Assembly (NCBI RefSeq): GCF_002151125.1
Contig: NZ_MDJZ01000017.1
Location: 124,001-188,000, forward strand
Reading direction: 5' to 3'
DNA from: Clavibacter michiganensis
Lineage (GTDB): Bacteria > Actinomycetota > Actinomycetes > Actinomycetales > Microbacteriaceae
DNA length: 64,000 bases
The stretch's first letter is position 1, and each line of letters begins with the position of its first letter. A program made the translations under genes and the position numbers. Below the pieces are notes generated by a model that worked only from the letters and a program-made list of their open reading frames with translations, made no database searches and was not told where the DNA came from. Shown in pieces: positions 7,540 through 15,778 of this stretch.

Positions 7540-9219
7540 GTGCCCGACATGCGCTCGCCCGGGAACGACCTCGAGGCCGTCCTGTTCGACCGGGACGGCA
7601 CGCTCGTCGTCGACGTGCCGTACAACGGGGATCCGGCGCTCGTCACGCTCATGCCCGGCGCCCGCGAGGCGGTCGACGCCGTGCGCGCCGCGGGCCTCCG
7701 CGTCGGCATGGTGACCAACCAGTCCGGGATCGCGCGCGGCCTCATCACGCGTGAACAGGCCGACGCCGTGAACGCGCGCGTGCAGGAGCTGCTCGGCGCG
7801 TTCGACCTCGTGCTGCTGTGCCCGCACGGATCCGCCGACGGCTGCGACTGCCGCAAGCCCGCGCCCGGGATGGTGCTCGAGGCCTGCCGGACGTGGGGCG
7901 TGGATCCGTCGCGCGTCGCGGTGGTCGGCGACATCGCGGCCGACATGGGCGCCGCCCGGAACGCGGGCGCCCGCGGCGTGCTCGTGCCGACGCCCGTCAC
8001 GCGCGAGGAGGAGGTGGCCGAGGCGGAGCTCGTGGCCCCGACGATCCTCGACGCCGTTCACCTCCTCATCCACGACCCCGCACCCCGCCGCGTGCTCGTC
8101 GTGCGGCTCGACTCCGTCGGCGACGTGCTCATCTCCGGACCCGCGGTGCGTGCGGTCGCCGCTGACCCGGGCGTCGAGGTCCACCTGCTGTGCGGGCCGC
8201 GCGGCGCGTCCGCCGGCCGGCTGCTGCCCGGCGTCCACGCGGTGCACGTGTGGGACTCGCCGTGGATCTCCTCCCCCGCGCCCGCCGCCGACGCCGCCAG
8301 CGTCGACGCGCTGCACGCGATCCTCGCGGAGGTCGCGCCCGACGAGGCCGTCATCCTCACGTCCTTCCACCAGTCGCCGCTGCCGCTCGCGCTGCTGCTG
8401 CGGCTCGCCGGGGTCGGGCGGATCACCGGCGCGAGCGTCGACTACGCCGGATCCCTCCTCGACGTGCGCCTGAAGCCCGGCGAGGACCTCGACGAGGACC
8501 AGCCGGAACCCGAGCGCGCCCTCGCGATCGCCGCGGCGGCCGGGCACGCGCTGCCCGCCGACGACGACGGGCGCCTCACCGTGCTCGACGCCCCGTTGCC
8601 GTCCGACGTGGGAGCGCTCCTCCCCGACGGCCCGTTCGCGCTCGTGCACCCGGGCGCCGCGGTCGGTGCGCGCTCGTACCCGGCCGACCAGCACCGCGAC
8701 GCGGTCGCGCTCCTCGGCGGGCGCGGGATCCCCGTGGTCGTCACGGGCGGACCCGACGAGCGGGACCTCACGGCGCACGTCGCCGGATCCACCGCCCTCG
8801 ACCTCGGCGGCCGCACCGACCTCGCGGGCCTCGCCGCGCTCATGCGCCGCGCCGCCGTGCTCGTGAGCGGCAACACCGGGCCCGCGCACCTCGCGGCCGC
8901 GGTGGGCCTGCCCGTCGTCAGCCTGTTCTCGCCGGTCGTGCCGCCGATCCGCTGGGCGCCGTACCGCGTGCCCGTGATCCTCCTCGGCGACCAGGACGCG
9001 GCGTGCCGGCTCAGCCGCGCGCGCGACTGCCCGATCCCGGGGCACCCGTGCCTCAGCGGGGTGTCGCCGGCGGAGGTCGCCGACGCGGTCGAGCGGCTGC
9101 TCGCGACCAGCGGGCCCGGAACCGACCACGCGACCGAGCGCGCCGCGGCGGACGACGCCGCGCGGCGCGCCACGCCGGCCGCCCGCACCGCCCGATCCAG
9201 CGCGGGGGTGCCCGCATGA
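7540..9219 (+). CDS. GmhB-type heptose bisphosphate phosphatase fused to a GT9 glycosyltransferase
   Basis: A 559-residue bifunctional protein. Residues 1 to about 180 are a HAD-IIIA phosphatase of the GmhB/histidinol-phosphatase type: DxDGT at Asp17-Asp19, VTNQSG at 58-63, and the zinc ligands Cys94, His96, Cys102 and Cys104 just before RKP. GmhB removes the C7 phosphate of D-glycero-D-manno-heptose 1,7-bisphosphate. From about residue 182 a GT9 domain begins (VLVVRLDSVGDVLISGPAV) and continues through HPGAAVGARSYP, SGNTGPAHLA and a late Cys-rich CRLSRARDCPIPGHPC. The fusion joins precursor dephosphorylation to sugar transfer. GTG 7540 is chosen because it follows AGGAGG (7521-7526); ATG 7549 is an alternative. 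It is the first gene of a tightly overlapped operon. Confidence 0.85.
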   Translation: MPDMRSPGNDLEAVLFDRDGTLVVDVPYNGDPALVTLMPGAREAVDAVRAAGLRVGMVTNQSGIARGLITREQADAVNARVQELLGAFDLVLLCPHGSADGCDCRKPAPGMVLEACRTWGVDPSRVAVVGDIAADMGAARNAGARGVLVPTPVTREEEVAEAELVAPTILDAVHLLIHDPAPRRVLVVRLDSVGDVLISGPAVRAVAADPGVEVHLLCGPRGASAGRLLPGVHAVHVWDSPWISSPAPAADAASVDALHAILAEVAPDEAVILTSFHQSPLPLALLLRLAGVGRITGASVDYAGSLLDVRLKPGEDLDEDQPEPERALAIAAAAGHALPADDDGRLTVLDAPLPSDVGALLPDGPFALVHPGAAVGARSYPADQHRDAVALLGGRGIPVVVTGGPDERDLTAHVAGSTALDLGGRTDLAGLAALMRRAAVLVSGNTGPAHLAAAVGLPVVSLFSPVVPPIRWAPYRVPVILLGDQDAACRLSRARDCPIPGHPCLSGVSPAEVADAVERLLATSGPGTDHATERAAADDAARRATPAARTARSSAGVPA

Positions 9220-10304
9220 GGATCCTGATGTGGCACGTCCACGGCGGCTGGACCGACTCGTTCGTCCTCGGATCCCACGAGATCCTGTTCCCCACCACGG
9301 AGGCGCGCGACGCCTGGGGCCTCGGCCGCGGCGGCCGCGCCTGGCCCGCGAGCGCGCGCGAGGTGGATCCGTCGTCGCTGCACGAGACGCACGTCGACCT
9401 CGTGCTCCTCCAGCGCGTGGCCGAGATCGACGAGGCGGAGCGCCTGCTCGGGCGCCGCCTCGGCACCGACGTGCCCGCCGTATTCCTCGAGCACAACACC
9501 CCGCGCGGCGCCCCGACCGAGACCGTGCACGCGCTGGCCGATCGCGACGACATCCCGGTGATCCACGTCACGCGCTTCAACGCGCTCATGTGGGACACCG
9601 GGATCGCGCCCGCCACCGTCGTCGAGCACGGCGTGCCCGACCCCGGTGCGCTCTACACGGGCGCCTCGCGGTCGTTCGGCGCGGTGATCAACGAGCCCGT
9701 GCGCCGCGGCCGCATCACCGGCACCGACCTCCTTCCCGCGTTCGCGGCGGTCGCGCCCGTCGAGGTGTTCGGCATGGGCACGGATCTGCTGCCGGGCGCC
9801 TTCCCGACGCTCGACGGCCGGATCGTGCCGCGCGGCGACCTGCCGACGGCCCGGATGCACCCCGAGCTCGCCAAGCTCCGCGCCTACATCCACCCGCACC
9901 GCTGGACCTCGCTCGGCCTGTCGCTGCTCGAGGCGATGCACATGGCGATGCCCGTGCTCGTGCTCGACGCGACCGAGGCGTCGCGCGCGGTGCCGCCGGA
10001 CGCGGGCGCCATCTCCTCCGACCCGGCCGACCTCGTGCGCGCGGCCCGACTGCTGCTCGCGGATCCCGACGAGGCCACCCGCCGCGGCCGAATCGCCCGC
10101 GAGGCCGCGCTCGCCCGCTACTCGCTCGGCCGGTTCCTGCGCGACATGGACACCGCGCTGCACGACGCGGTGGACGCGACCAACCGGCGGCGCGCGCATC
10201 GCCGGGCCGGCGGATCCACCGCCCCGCCGGACGCCGGCGCGACCGCGGACGCGCACGACACGCACCCCCTGCCCCACCCGCTCGACGAGAGGACGACACG
10301 ATGA
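9216..10304 (+). CDS. GT-B glycosyltransferase, GT4-like
   Basis: A 362-residue protein with a GT-B layout: an N-terminal strand MRILMWHVHGGW, and a C-terminal half with YIHPHRWTSLGLSLLEAMHMAMPVLVLDATEA, which fits the GT4 donor-site element in which a Glu binds the donor sugar. Acceptor and donor are unknown, but its position between the GmhB-GT9 and GT4-GmhA genes, with 4-base ATGA overlaps at both ends, places it in assembly of the same heptose-containing glycan. The last 50 residues are low-complexity and rich in Ala, Thr, His and Asp and are probably a disordered tail. Confidence 0.8.
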   Translation: MRILMWHVHGGWTDSFVLGSHEILFPTTEARDAWGLGRGGRAWPASAREVDPSSLHETHVDLVLLQRVAEIDEAERLLGRRLGTDVPAVFLEHNTPRGAPTETVHALADRDDIPVIHVTRFNALMWDTGIAPATVVEHGVPDPGALYTGASRSFGAVINEPVRRGRITGTDLLPAFAAVAPVEVFGMGTDLLPGAFPTLDGRIVPRGDLPTARMHPELAKLRAYIHPHRWTSLGLSLLEAMHMAMPVLVLDATEASRAVPPDAGAISSDPADLVRAARLLLADPDEATRRGRIAREAALARYSLGRFLRDMDTALHDAVDATNRRRAHRRAGGSTAPPDAGATADAHDTHPLPHPLDERTTR

Positions 10305-12301
10305 GGATCGCCATGATCTCGGAGCACGCCAGCCCGCTGGCGACGCTCGGCGGCGTCGACGCCGGCGGCCAGAACGTGCACGTCGCGGCGCTGTCCGCGG
10401 CGCTCGCGGACGAGGGCCACACCGTCACCGTCTACACGCGCCGCGACGACCCGGCGCTCCCGGCACGCGTCGCCTTCGCGCCCGGCGTGGAGGTCGTGCA
10501 CCTCGACGCCGGTCCCGCGCGAGCGGTGCCCAAGGACGAGCTGCTGCCGCACATGGGCGAGCTCGCCGACGGCCTCCTCGCCGACTGGCGCACCGCCCGG
10601 CCCGACGTGGTGCACAGCCACTTCTGGATGTCCGGGGTCGCCGCGCTCGACGCCGCCGCGCGCCTCGCCGCCTCCCCCGCGGGCGCCGCCGCCGCGCCGC
10701 CGGTGCTGCACACCTTCCACGCGCTCGGGTCCGTGAAGCGCCGCCACCTCGGCGCCGAGGACACGAGCCCCGCCGCGCGCGCCGAGCTGGAGCCCGGCGT
10801 GGGCCGCCGCGCCGACGCCGTCATCGCGACCTGCTCCGACGAGGCCGCAGAGCTCGTGCGCGCGGGCGTCGACGCGGCCCGCATCACCGTGATCCCGTGC
10901 GGCGTCGACATCGAGCACTTCATGCCCCGGTCCGACGACGGCGACGGCGACGCCGCCGACGCCGACCGCCCCATGCGCGTCATGGTCGTCGGCCGCCTGG
11001 TGCCGCGCAAGGGCGTCGACCTCGCGATCGAGGCCCTCGGGATCCTCGCCCGCCGGGGACGCACCGACGTCGAGCTCGTCGTCGTCGGCGGTTCCGGCGA
11101 CGCCGCCAGCGGATCCGACGACCCGGAGGCCCGCCGCCTGATGGACGCCGCCCGCGCCGCCGGGGTCGCCGACCGCGTGCGCCTGCACGGCCGCGTCTCC
11201 CAGGCCGACATGCCCGCCGTGATGCGCACCGCCGACGTCGTGGTGTGCGCGCCCTGGTACGAGCCGTTCGGCATCGTGCCGCTCGAGGCGATGGCCTCCG
11301 GCGTGCCCGTCGTCGCGTCCGCGGTCGGCGGCCTCACCGACAGCGTGGTCGACGGCGTGACGGGGATCCTCGTGCCGCCGCGCGATCCCGCCGCCATCGC
11401 GGACGCCCTCGGGGAGCTGCTCGCGGATCCCGCCCGCCAGCGCGCGCTCGGCCGCGCCGGCCGCGACCGCATGGAGCACGGCTACGCGTGGTCGACCGTC
11501 GCGGCGCGCACCGCCGAGGCGTACCGCGGCGCGATCCAGGCTGCCGCCCCCGACGACCTGCCCGCCGACCCGACCGTGGTCGACGCGCACCTCGACGCGC
11601 TCGGCCCGGTGCTCGACGACCTCCGCCGGCACGCGCCGCGCCTCACCGCGTGGGGCCGCGAGATGGCCGACCGCATGAGCCACGGCGCGCGCCTGCTCGC
11701 GGCCGGCAACGGCGGATCCGCGGCCGAGGCCCAGCACCTCACGAGCGAGCTGGTCGGCCGGTTCGACGGCGACCGGCGCCCGTTCTCCGCCATCGCGCTG
11801 CACTCCGAGTCGTCGGCGGTGACCGCGATCGGCAACGACTACGGCTTCGACGAGGTCTTCGCCCGCCAGGTGCACGCGCACGCGCGATCCGGCGACATCG
11901 TCGTGCTGCTGTCCACGAGCGGCCGCAGCGAGAACCTGCTCCGCGCCGCCGCGGCCGCGCGCGCCGCGGGAGCGACCACCTGGGCGATGACGGGCCCCGG
12001 CCCGAACCCGCTCGTGGAGGCGTGCGACGAGTCCCTCGCGCTCGACGGCCCGTCGGCCAACGTGCAGGAGGCGCAGCTCGTGGCCGTGCACGCGATCTGC
12101 CGCTCGTTCGAGAGCCGGCTGAAGGCGAACGACCGGGCCGCGGCGCGCGCGTCGGCGACGGCGTCGGCGTCGGCCGCCACCCTCTCCGCGTCGGCCGCCG
12201 CGTCCGTCTCCGGGAGCACCGTCTCCGAGAGCGCCGCGTCCGTCCCCGTCACGGTCGCCCCCGCGTCCACCACGGCCGAGCCCGCGGAGGTGCCGGCATG
12301 A
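10301..12301 (+). CDS. GT4 glycosyltransferase fused to GmhA-type sedoheptulose-7-phosphate isomerase
   Basis: A 666-residue fusion. Residues 1 to about 415 are a GT4 transferase: GGVDAGGQNVHV near the N-terminus, VVGRLVPRKGVDLAIEAL in the middle, and YEPFGIVPLEAMASGVPVV as the donor-binding EX7E element. Residues about 425-610 are a SIS-domain isomerase matching GmhA closely: AAGNGGSAAEAQHLTSELVGRF, then SSAVTAIGNDYGFDEVFARQV and STSGRSENLL. GmhA converts sedoheptulose 7-phosphate to D-glycero-D-manno-heptose 7-phosphate, the first step of ADP-heptose synthesis. A Ser/Ala/Thr/Val-rich tail of about 55 residues follows. ATG 10301 overlaps the upstream stop and the TGA overlaps the next start. 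Confidence 0.88.
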   Translation: MRIAMISEHASPLATLGGVDAGGQNVHVAALSAALADEGHTVTVYTRRDDPALPARVAFAPGVEVVHLDAGPARAVPKDELLPHMGELADGLLADWRTARPDVVHSHFWMSGVAALDAAARLAASPAGAAAAPPVLHTFHALGSVKRRHLGAEDTSPAARAELEPGVGRRADAVIATCSDEAAELVRAGVDAARITVIPCGVDIEHFMPRSDDGDGDAADADRPMRVMVVGRLVPRKGVDLAIEALGILARRGRTDVELVVVGGSGDAASGSDDPEARRLMDAARAAGVADRVRLHGRVSQADMPAVMRTADVVVCAPWYEPFGIVPLEAMASGVPVVASAVGGLTDSVVDGVTGILVPPRDPAAIADALGELLADPARQRALGRAGRDRMEHGYAWSTVAARTAEAYRGAIQAAAPDDLPADPTVVDAHLDALGPVLDDLRRHAPRLTAWGREMADRMSHGARLLAAGNGGSAAEAQHLTSELVGRFDGDRRPFSAIALHSESSAVTAIGNDYGFDEVFARQVHAHARSGDIVVLLSTSGRSENLLRAAAAARAAGATTWAMTGPGPNPLVEACDESLALDGPSANVQEAQLVAVHAICRSFESRLKANDRAAARASATASASAATLSASAAASVSGSTVSESAASVPVTVAPASTTAEPAEVPA

Positions 12302-13680
12302 GGATCGTCGTGGTCGGCGACGTGCTGCTCGACGTCGACATGACCGGCGCCGCCCACCGCCTCAGCCCCGACGCGCCCGTGCCGGTGATCGAGGTCGAGG
12401 AGTCGCTGCCGCGCGCGGGCGGCGCGGGCCTCGTCGCGACGATGCTCGCCCGCGACGGCCACGACGTGCGCCTCGTCACCGTGCTCTCCGACGACCGCCA
12501 CTCCGCGACCCTCCGCGACTGCCTCCAGCGGATCGACGTGGTCGCCGGCCCGTCCGGCGCGCCCACGCCCGTGAAGACCCGCCTGCGCGCCGACGGCCAC
12601 GCCGTCGCCCGCATCGACGAGGGCTGCGCGCCGCCGCCCACCCCGGCCGCGACCGACCAGATGCTCGACGCGATCGCCACCGCCGACGCCATCGTGGTCG
12701 CCGACTACGGCCGCGGCGTCACGCGCGATCCGCGCCTCCGCGCCGCCCTCGACGCGCGCGCCGCCGAGGTGCCGCTCGTGTGGGATCCGCACCCCGCGGG
12801 CGAGCCGCCCGTCCCGAACACCGCGCTCGCCACCCCGAACCTCGCCGAGGCGCGCGCGTTCTCGGGCGTCGCCGGGCGCGACGTGTCCGCGGCGGCCGAC
12901 GCCGCCCGGATCCTCCAGGAGAGGTGGGGCGTGGGCACGGTCGCCGTCACCATGAGCGAGCGCGGCGCGCTGCTGGTCTCAGCTCCCGCGCCGGGCTCGG
13001 CCGGCGGATCCATGCCCGTCATCGTCCCGGCCCCGCTCGTCGCGACCGGCGACCCGTGCGGCGCGGGCGACCGGCTGGCGGCCACGGCCCTCGCGGCGCT
13101 GGCCGGCGGATCCACGGTGGACGACGCCATGCGCGACGCCGTCGCCTCCGCCGCCGAGTACGTGGACGCGGGCGGCGTCGCCACCCTCGTCGGCCCGCCC
13201 GCCGCGCGCCCCATCGGCGGCCACGCGGCGAGTGCCCTCCAGGTGGTCCGCGCGACCCGCGCCGCGGGCGGGACCGTCGTCGCGACGGGCGGCTGCTTCG
13301 ACCTCGTGCACGCCGGCCACGCCCGCACGCTGGCCGCGGCCCGCGCGCTCGGCGACTGCCTGGTCGTGCTCCTCAACTCGGACGACTCGGTGCGCCGCCT
13401 CAAGGGACCCGAGCGCCCGATCATGACCGAGGAGGACCGCGTCGACCTCCTCATGTCGCTCGGCGTCGTGGATGCGGTGGTGCTCTTCTCGGAGGACACC
13501 CCCGAGGAGGCGCTCCGCTCCATCAAGCCCGACCTCTGGGTCAAGGGCGGCGACTACCGCGCCGAGGACCTCCCCGAGTCGGCGGTCATCGCCGAGTGGG
13601 GCGGCCAGGCCGTGACCGTGCCGTACCACCCCGGCCGGTCCACCACGAAGCTCGCCGGCGCGCTCGCCCGCGTCGGCTGA
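12298..13680 (+). CDS. hldE: HldE-like heptose-7-phosphate kinase / heptose-1-phosphate adenylyltransferase (paralogue 1)
   Basis: A 460-residue protein with the HldE two-domain plan. The ribokinase-type kinase (residues 1 to about 310) begins at once with VVVGDVLLDVD, has RLSPDAPVPVIEV and ends with the catalytic GDPCGAGD loop. The cytidylyltransferase-like domain follows with GGCFDLVHAGH, LNSDDSVRRLKGPERP and KGGDYRAEDLPE. HldE phosphorylates heptose 7-phosphate at C1 and later adenylylates heptose 1-phosphate. Compared with the second copy at 27840, the substrate loop usually written GGAANVA is GGAGLVA here, losing the conserved Asn, so specificity may differ. Its ATG overlaps the upstream stop by 4 bases, completing an unbroken operon from 7540. 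Confidence 0.88.
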   Translation: MRIVVVGDVLLDVDMTGAAHRLSPDAPVPVIEVEESLPRAGGAGLVATMLARDGHDVRLVTVLSDDRHSATLRDCLQRIDVVAGPSGAPTPVKTRLRADGHAVARIDEGCAPPPTPAATDQMLDAIATADAIVVADYGRGVTRDPRLRAALDARAAEVPLVWDPHPAGEPPVPNTALATPNLAEARAFSGVAGRDVSAAADAARILQERWGVGTVAVTMSERGALLVSAPAPGSAGGSMPVIVPAPLVATGDPCGAGDRLAATALAALAGGSTVDDAMRDAVASAAEYVDAGGVATLVGPPAARPIGGHAASALQVVRATRAAGGTVVATGGCFDLVHAGHARTLAAARALGDCLVVLLNSDDSVRRLKGPERPIMTEEDRVDLLMSLGVVDAVVLFSEDTPEEALRSIKPDLWVKGGDYRAEDLPESAVIAEWGGQAVTVPYHPGRSTTKLAGALARVG

Positions 13681-13755
13681 GCCCGACCCACGACCACCGA
13701 ATCCCCGGTACCACCGCGCCGACCACGCGCGATCCGCTCCACGGAAGGAACACCC

Positions 13756-14460
13756 ATGACCGACTCCCCCCGCCCCAGCACCGGCCGCGTCCTCATCACC
13801 GGAGGCGCGTCCGGGCTCGGCGCCGCGGTCGCGCAGGCGGTCCTCGCGGCCGGCGGCGAGCCCATCGTGCTCGACCTCGACACCTCGAGCGTCACCGGCA
13901 TGGAGGCGCACCGCATCGACGTCTCCGACACCCGCGCCACCGAGGCGCTCGTGGCGCAGATCGCCCGCGACCACGGCGGCCTCGACGCCGTCGTCACCGC
14001 CGCGGGCATCGACCGCTGCGGCCGCCTCGTCGACGTCGCCCCCACCGAGTGGGAGAAGGTCATCGGCGTGAACCTCATGGGCACCGTCGCCGTCGTCCGC
14101 GCGGCGCTGCCGTTCCTCACCGAGTCGCACGGCCGCGTCGTCACCGTCGCGTCGTCGCTCGCCATCAAGGCCGTCTCGGATGCGACCGCATACTGCGCCT
14201 CGAAGTTCGGCGTGCTCGGCTTCACCCGCGCGCTGGCCGCCGAGACGAAGGGCGAGGTCGGCGTGACCACGCTGATCCCCTCCGGCATGAAGACGCACTT
14301 CTTCGACGACCGCGACCCGAAGTACAAGCCCGGCTCCGACGCGAACCTCAACGACCCGGCCGCCGTCGCCGACTCGGTGATGTTCATCCTCGGCCAGCCC
14401 CGCGGCTGCGAGATCCGCGAGCTCGTCATCACCCACGAGCTCGAGGACAGCTGGCCGTGA
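13756..14460 (+). CDS. Short-chain dehydrogenase/reductase (classical SDR)
   Basis: A 234-residue classical SDR. The NAD(P)-binding TGGASGLG lies at residues 15-22, an acidic LDLDTSS after strand beta-2 suggests NAD preference, the structural NNAG position reads TAAG, and the catalytic segment has SS followed by YCASK (Tyr and Lys of the YxxxK motif). It follows the heptose operon by 75 bases and has its own GGAAGGA ribosome binding site, so it may be the last gene of the cluster, modifying a sugar, or be independent. It is not an HldD epimerase, which is an extended SDR about 310 residues long. A strong terminator follows. Confidence 0.85.
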   Translation: MTDSPRPSTGRVLITGGASGLGAAVAQAVLAAGGEPIVLDLDTSSVTGMEAHRIDVSDTRATEALVAQIARDHGGLDAVVTAAGIDRCGRLVDVAPTEWEKVIGVNLMGTVAVVRAALPFLTESHGRVVTVASSLAIKAVSDATAYCASKFGVLGFTRALAAETKGEVGVTTLIPSGMKTHFFDDRDPKYKPGSDANLNDPAAVADSVMFILGQPRGCEIRELVITHELEDSWP

Positions 14461-14494
14461 TCCGCGGCTGATCCGCGCCACCCGCGCATGAGAT

Positions 14495-14528
14495 GAGCCC
14501 GGCCCCGCATAGCGCGGGGGCCGGGCTC
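14495..14528 (+). terminator. Terminator after the heptose operon/SDR
   Basis: A 12-bp perfect stem (GAGCCCGGCCCC at 14495-14506 with GGGGCCGGGCTC at 14517-14528) lies 35 bases after the SDR stop and is followed by a moderately T-rich GTCGTCTTGTCTC. It can serve as a rho-independent terminator. Confidence 0.75.
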
Positions 14529-14588
14529 GTGTCGTCTTGTCTCGCCGTGCCGCGGGCACCCGAGCATCGCCTGACCGTCCGGCCGTGA

Positions 14589-14630
14589 GCGGACATCGGG
14601 CGCTCTCGCGGGGCGAGCGCCGCATAGGTT
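14589..14630 (+). promoter_or_regulatory. Promoter and motif upstream of the first GH26 gene
   Basis: TAGGTT at 14625-14630 is a plausible -10; the region 17 bases upstream lacks a good -35. GCGGACATCGGG at 14589-14600 sits just upstream of that -35 position. Its near-twin GCGGACATCCGA lies at the same distance (within one base) from the -10 of the second GH26 gene. A further copy, GCGGACATCCGC, lies at 14638-14649 near the predicted transcription start. An activator site is the natural reading. Confidence 0.5.
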
Positions 14631-14664
14631 CCAGGGAGCGGACATCCGCAGAGACTTGGACACC

Positions 14665-15669
14665 ATGCAGCACCACCCCCGCCCCATCCGCCTCGCGACC
14701 ACCCTCCTCCTGGGTCTCGCCCTCACCGCCGGGATCCTCACCGCGGCATCCCCCGCCAGCGCCGCGACCGGCCAGGCCCCCACCGTCGCGAGCGCCGCTC
14801 CGACCGTCTCCGACGCCCGGCTCCGCTTCGGCGTCGCGACCCCGGGCGGTCCCACCGCCGGCGGTGAGCTCGACCAGGTCGCCGCGCAGGTCGGCGAGAG
14901 CCCGAGCATCGTGCTCTCCTACTCCGACTTCACGCAGGCGCCGCCCATCCAGGCCCTCGACTCCGTCGCCGCCCGCGGCGCCGAGACGCTCCTCACCTGG
15001 GAGCCGTGGAAGGCGGGCGCCGGCACCGACCAGCCCGCGTACTCGAACGCGAGCATCGCCGCGGGCGACCACGACGCGTACCTCCGCCAGTGGGGATCCG
15101 AGCTCGCCGCCTGGGGCGGACCGGTCTACCTCCGCTACGCGCACGAGATGAACGGCGACTGGTACCCGTGGGCCGACGGCGTCGACGGCAACGCGCCGGG
15201 CTCCTACGCCGCCGCGTGGCGTCACGTGCACGACGTCGTCGCCGCACAGGGCGCGAGCAACGTGCGCTGGGTGTGGACGCCGAACGTGCCGTACACCGGA
15301 TCCACCGCGCTCGCCGGCCTCTACCCGGGCGACGCGTACGTCGACGTCGTCGGGCTCGACGGCTACAACTGGGGCACCGGGGTCGCCGGCCACGCCTGGG
15401 TGTCGCCGGGCGACCTGTTCGGCACCGGCCTCGAGCGGCTCCGCGCCATCGCACCGGGGAAGCCGATCGTCATCGCGGAGACCGCGTCCTCCGAGATCGG
15501 CGGATCCAAGGCCGACTGGAACCGCGACCTCGTCGCGTTCCTGCACGCCCAGCCCGACGTGCTGGCCTTCGTCTGGTTCGACATGGACAAGGAGGCGGAC
15601 TGGCGCATCGGCAGCTCCGCGCCCTCCGCCACGGCCCTCCGTGACGCGCTCGCCGCCCGTCGGGTCTGA
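14665..15669 (+). CDS. Secreted GH26-like glycoside hydrolase (mannanase family)
   Basis: A 334-residue exported protein. A signal peptide (RLATTLLLGLALTAGIL, cleavage near ASAAT at residues 31-35) leads straight into a catalytic domain with the family GH26 signature: acid/base Glu161 in YAHEMNGDWYPW and nucleophile Glu272 in IAETASSE. GH26 comprises beta-mannanases and related endo-glucanases acting extracellularly on hemicellulose. It is closely similar along its whole catalytic domain to the next gene, so the pair arose by tandem duplication. ATG 14665 is preferred to an upstream TTG; no strong ribosome binding site is visible. Confidence 0.85.
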   Translation: MQHHPRPIRLATTLLLGLALTAGILTAASPASAATGQAPTVASAAPTVSDARLRFGVATPGGPTAGGELDQVAAQVGESPSIVLSYSDFTQAPPIQALDSVAARGAETLLTWEPWKAGAGTDQPAYSNASIAAGDHDAYLRQWGSELAAWGGPVYLRYAHEMNGDWYPWADGVDGNAPGSYAAAWRHVHDVVAAQGASNVRWVWTPNVPYTGSTALAGLYPGDAYVDVVGLDGYNWGTGVAGHAWVSPGDLFGTGLERLRAIAPGKPIVIAETASSEIGGSKADWNRDLVAFLHAQPDVLAFVWFDMDKEADWRIGSSAPSATALRDALAARRV

Positions 15670-15703
15670 TCCGCTCCGGCCCTCCATCGGATCCCGTCGC
15701 TCG

Positions 15704-15744
15704 GCGGACATCCGATGGACGGACGGTGCCGAAGAACATACGCT
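15704..15744 (+). promoter_or_regulatory. Promoter and motif upstream of the second GH26 gene
   Basis: TGGACG at 15716-15721 and TACGCT at 15739-15744 form a -35/-10 pair with a 17-base spacer. GCGGACATCCGA at 15704-15715 directly abuts the -35, in the same geometry as the related motif upstream of the first GH26 gene. Confidence 0.55.
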
Positions 15745-15778
15745 TGCATACATCCGTCGGGGGAAGGACCCAATCGCC

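Noticed and set aside
13756-14460. The SDR as an HldD-type heptose epimerase
   Set aside because: It is 234 residues with classical SDR motifs, whereas HldD is an extended SDR of about 310 residues with different signatures.
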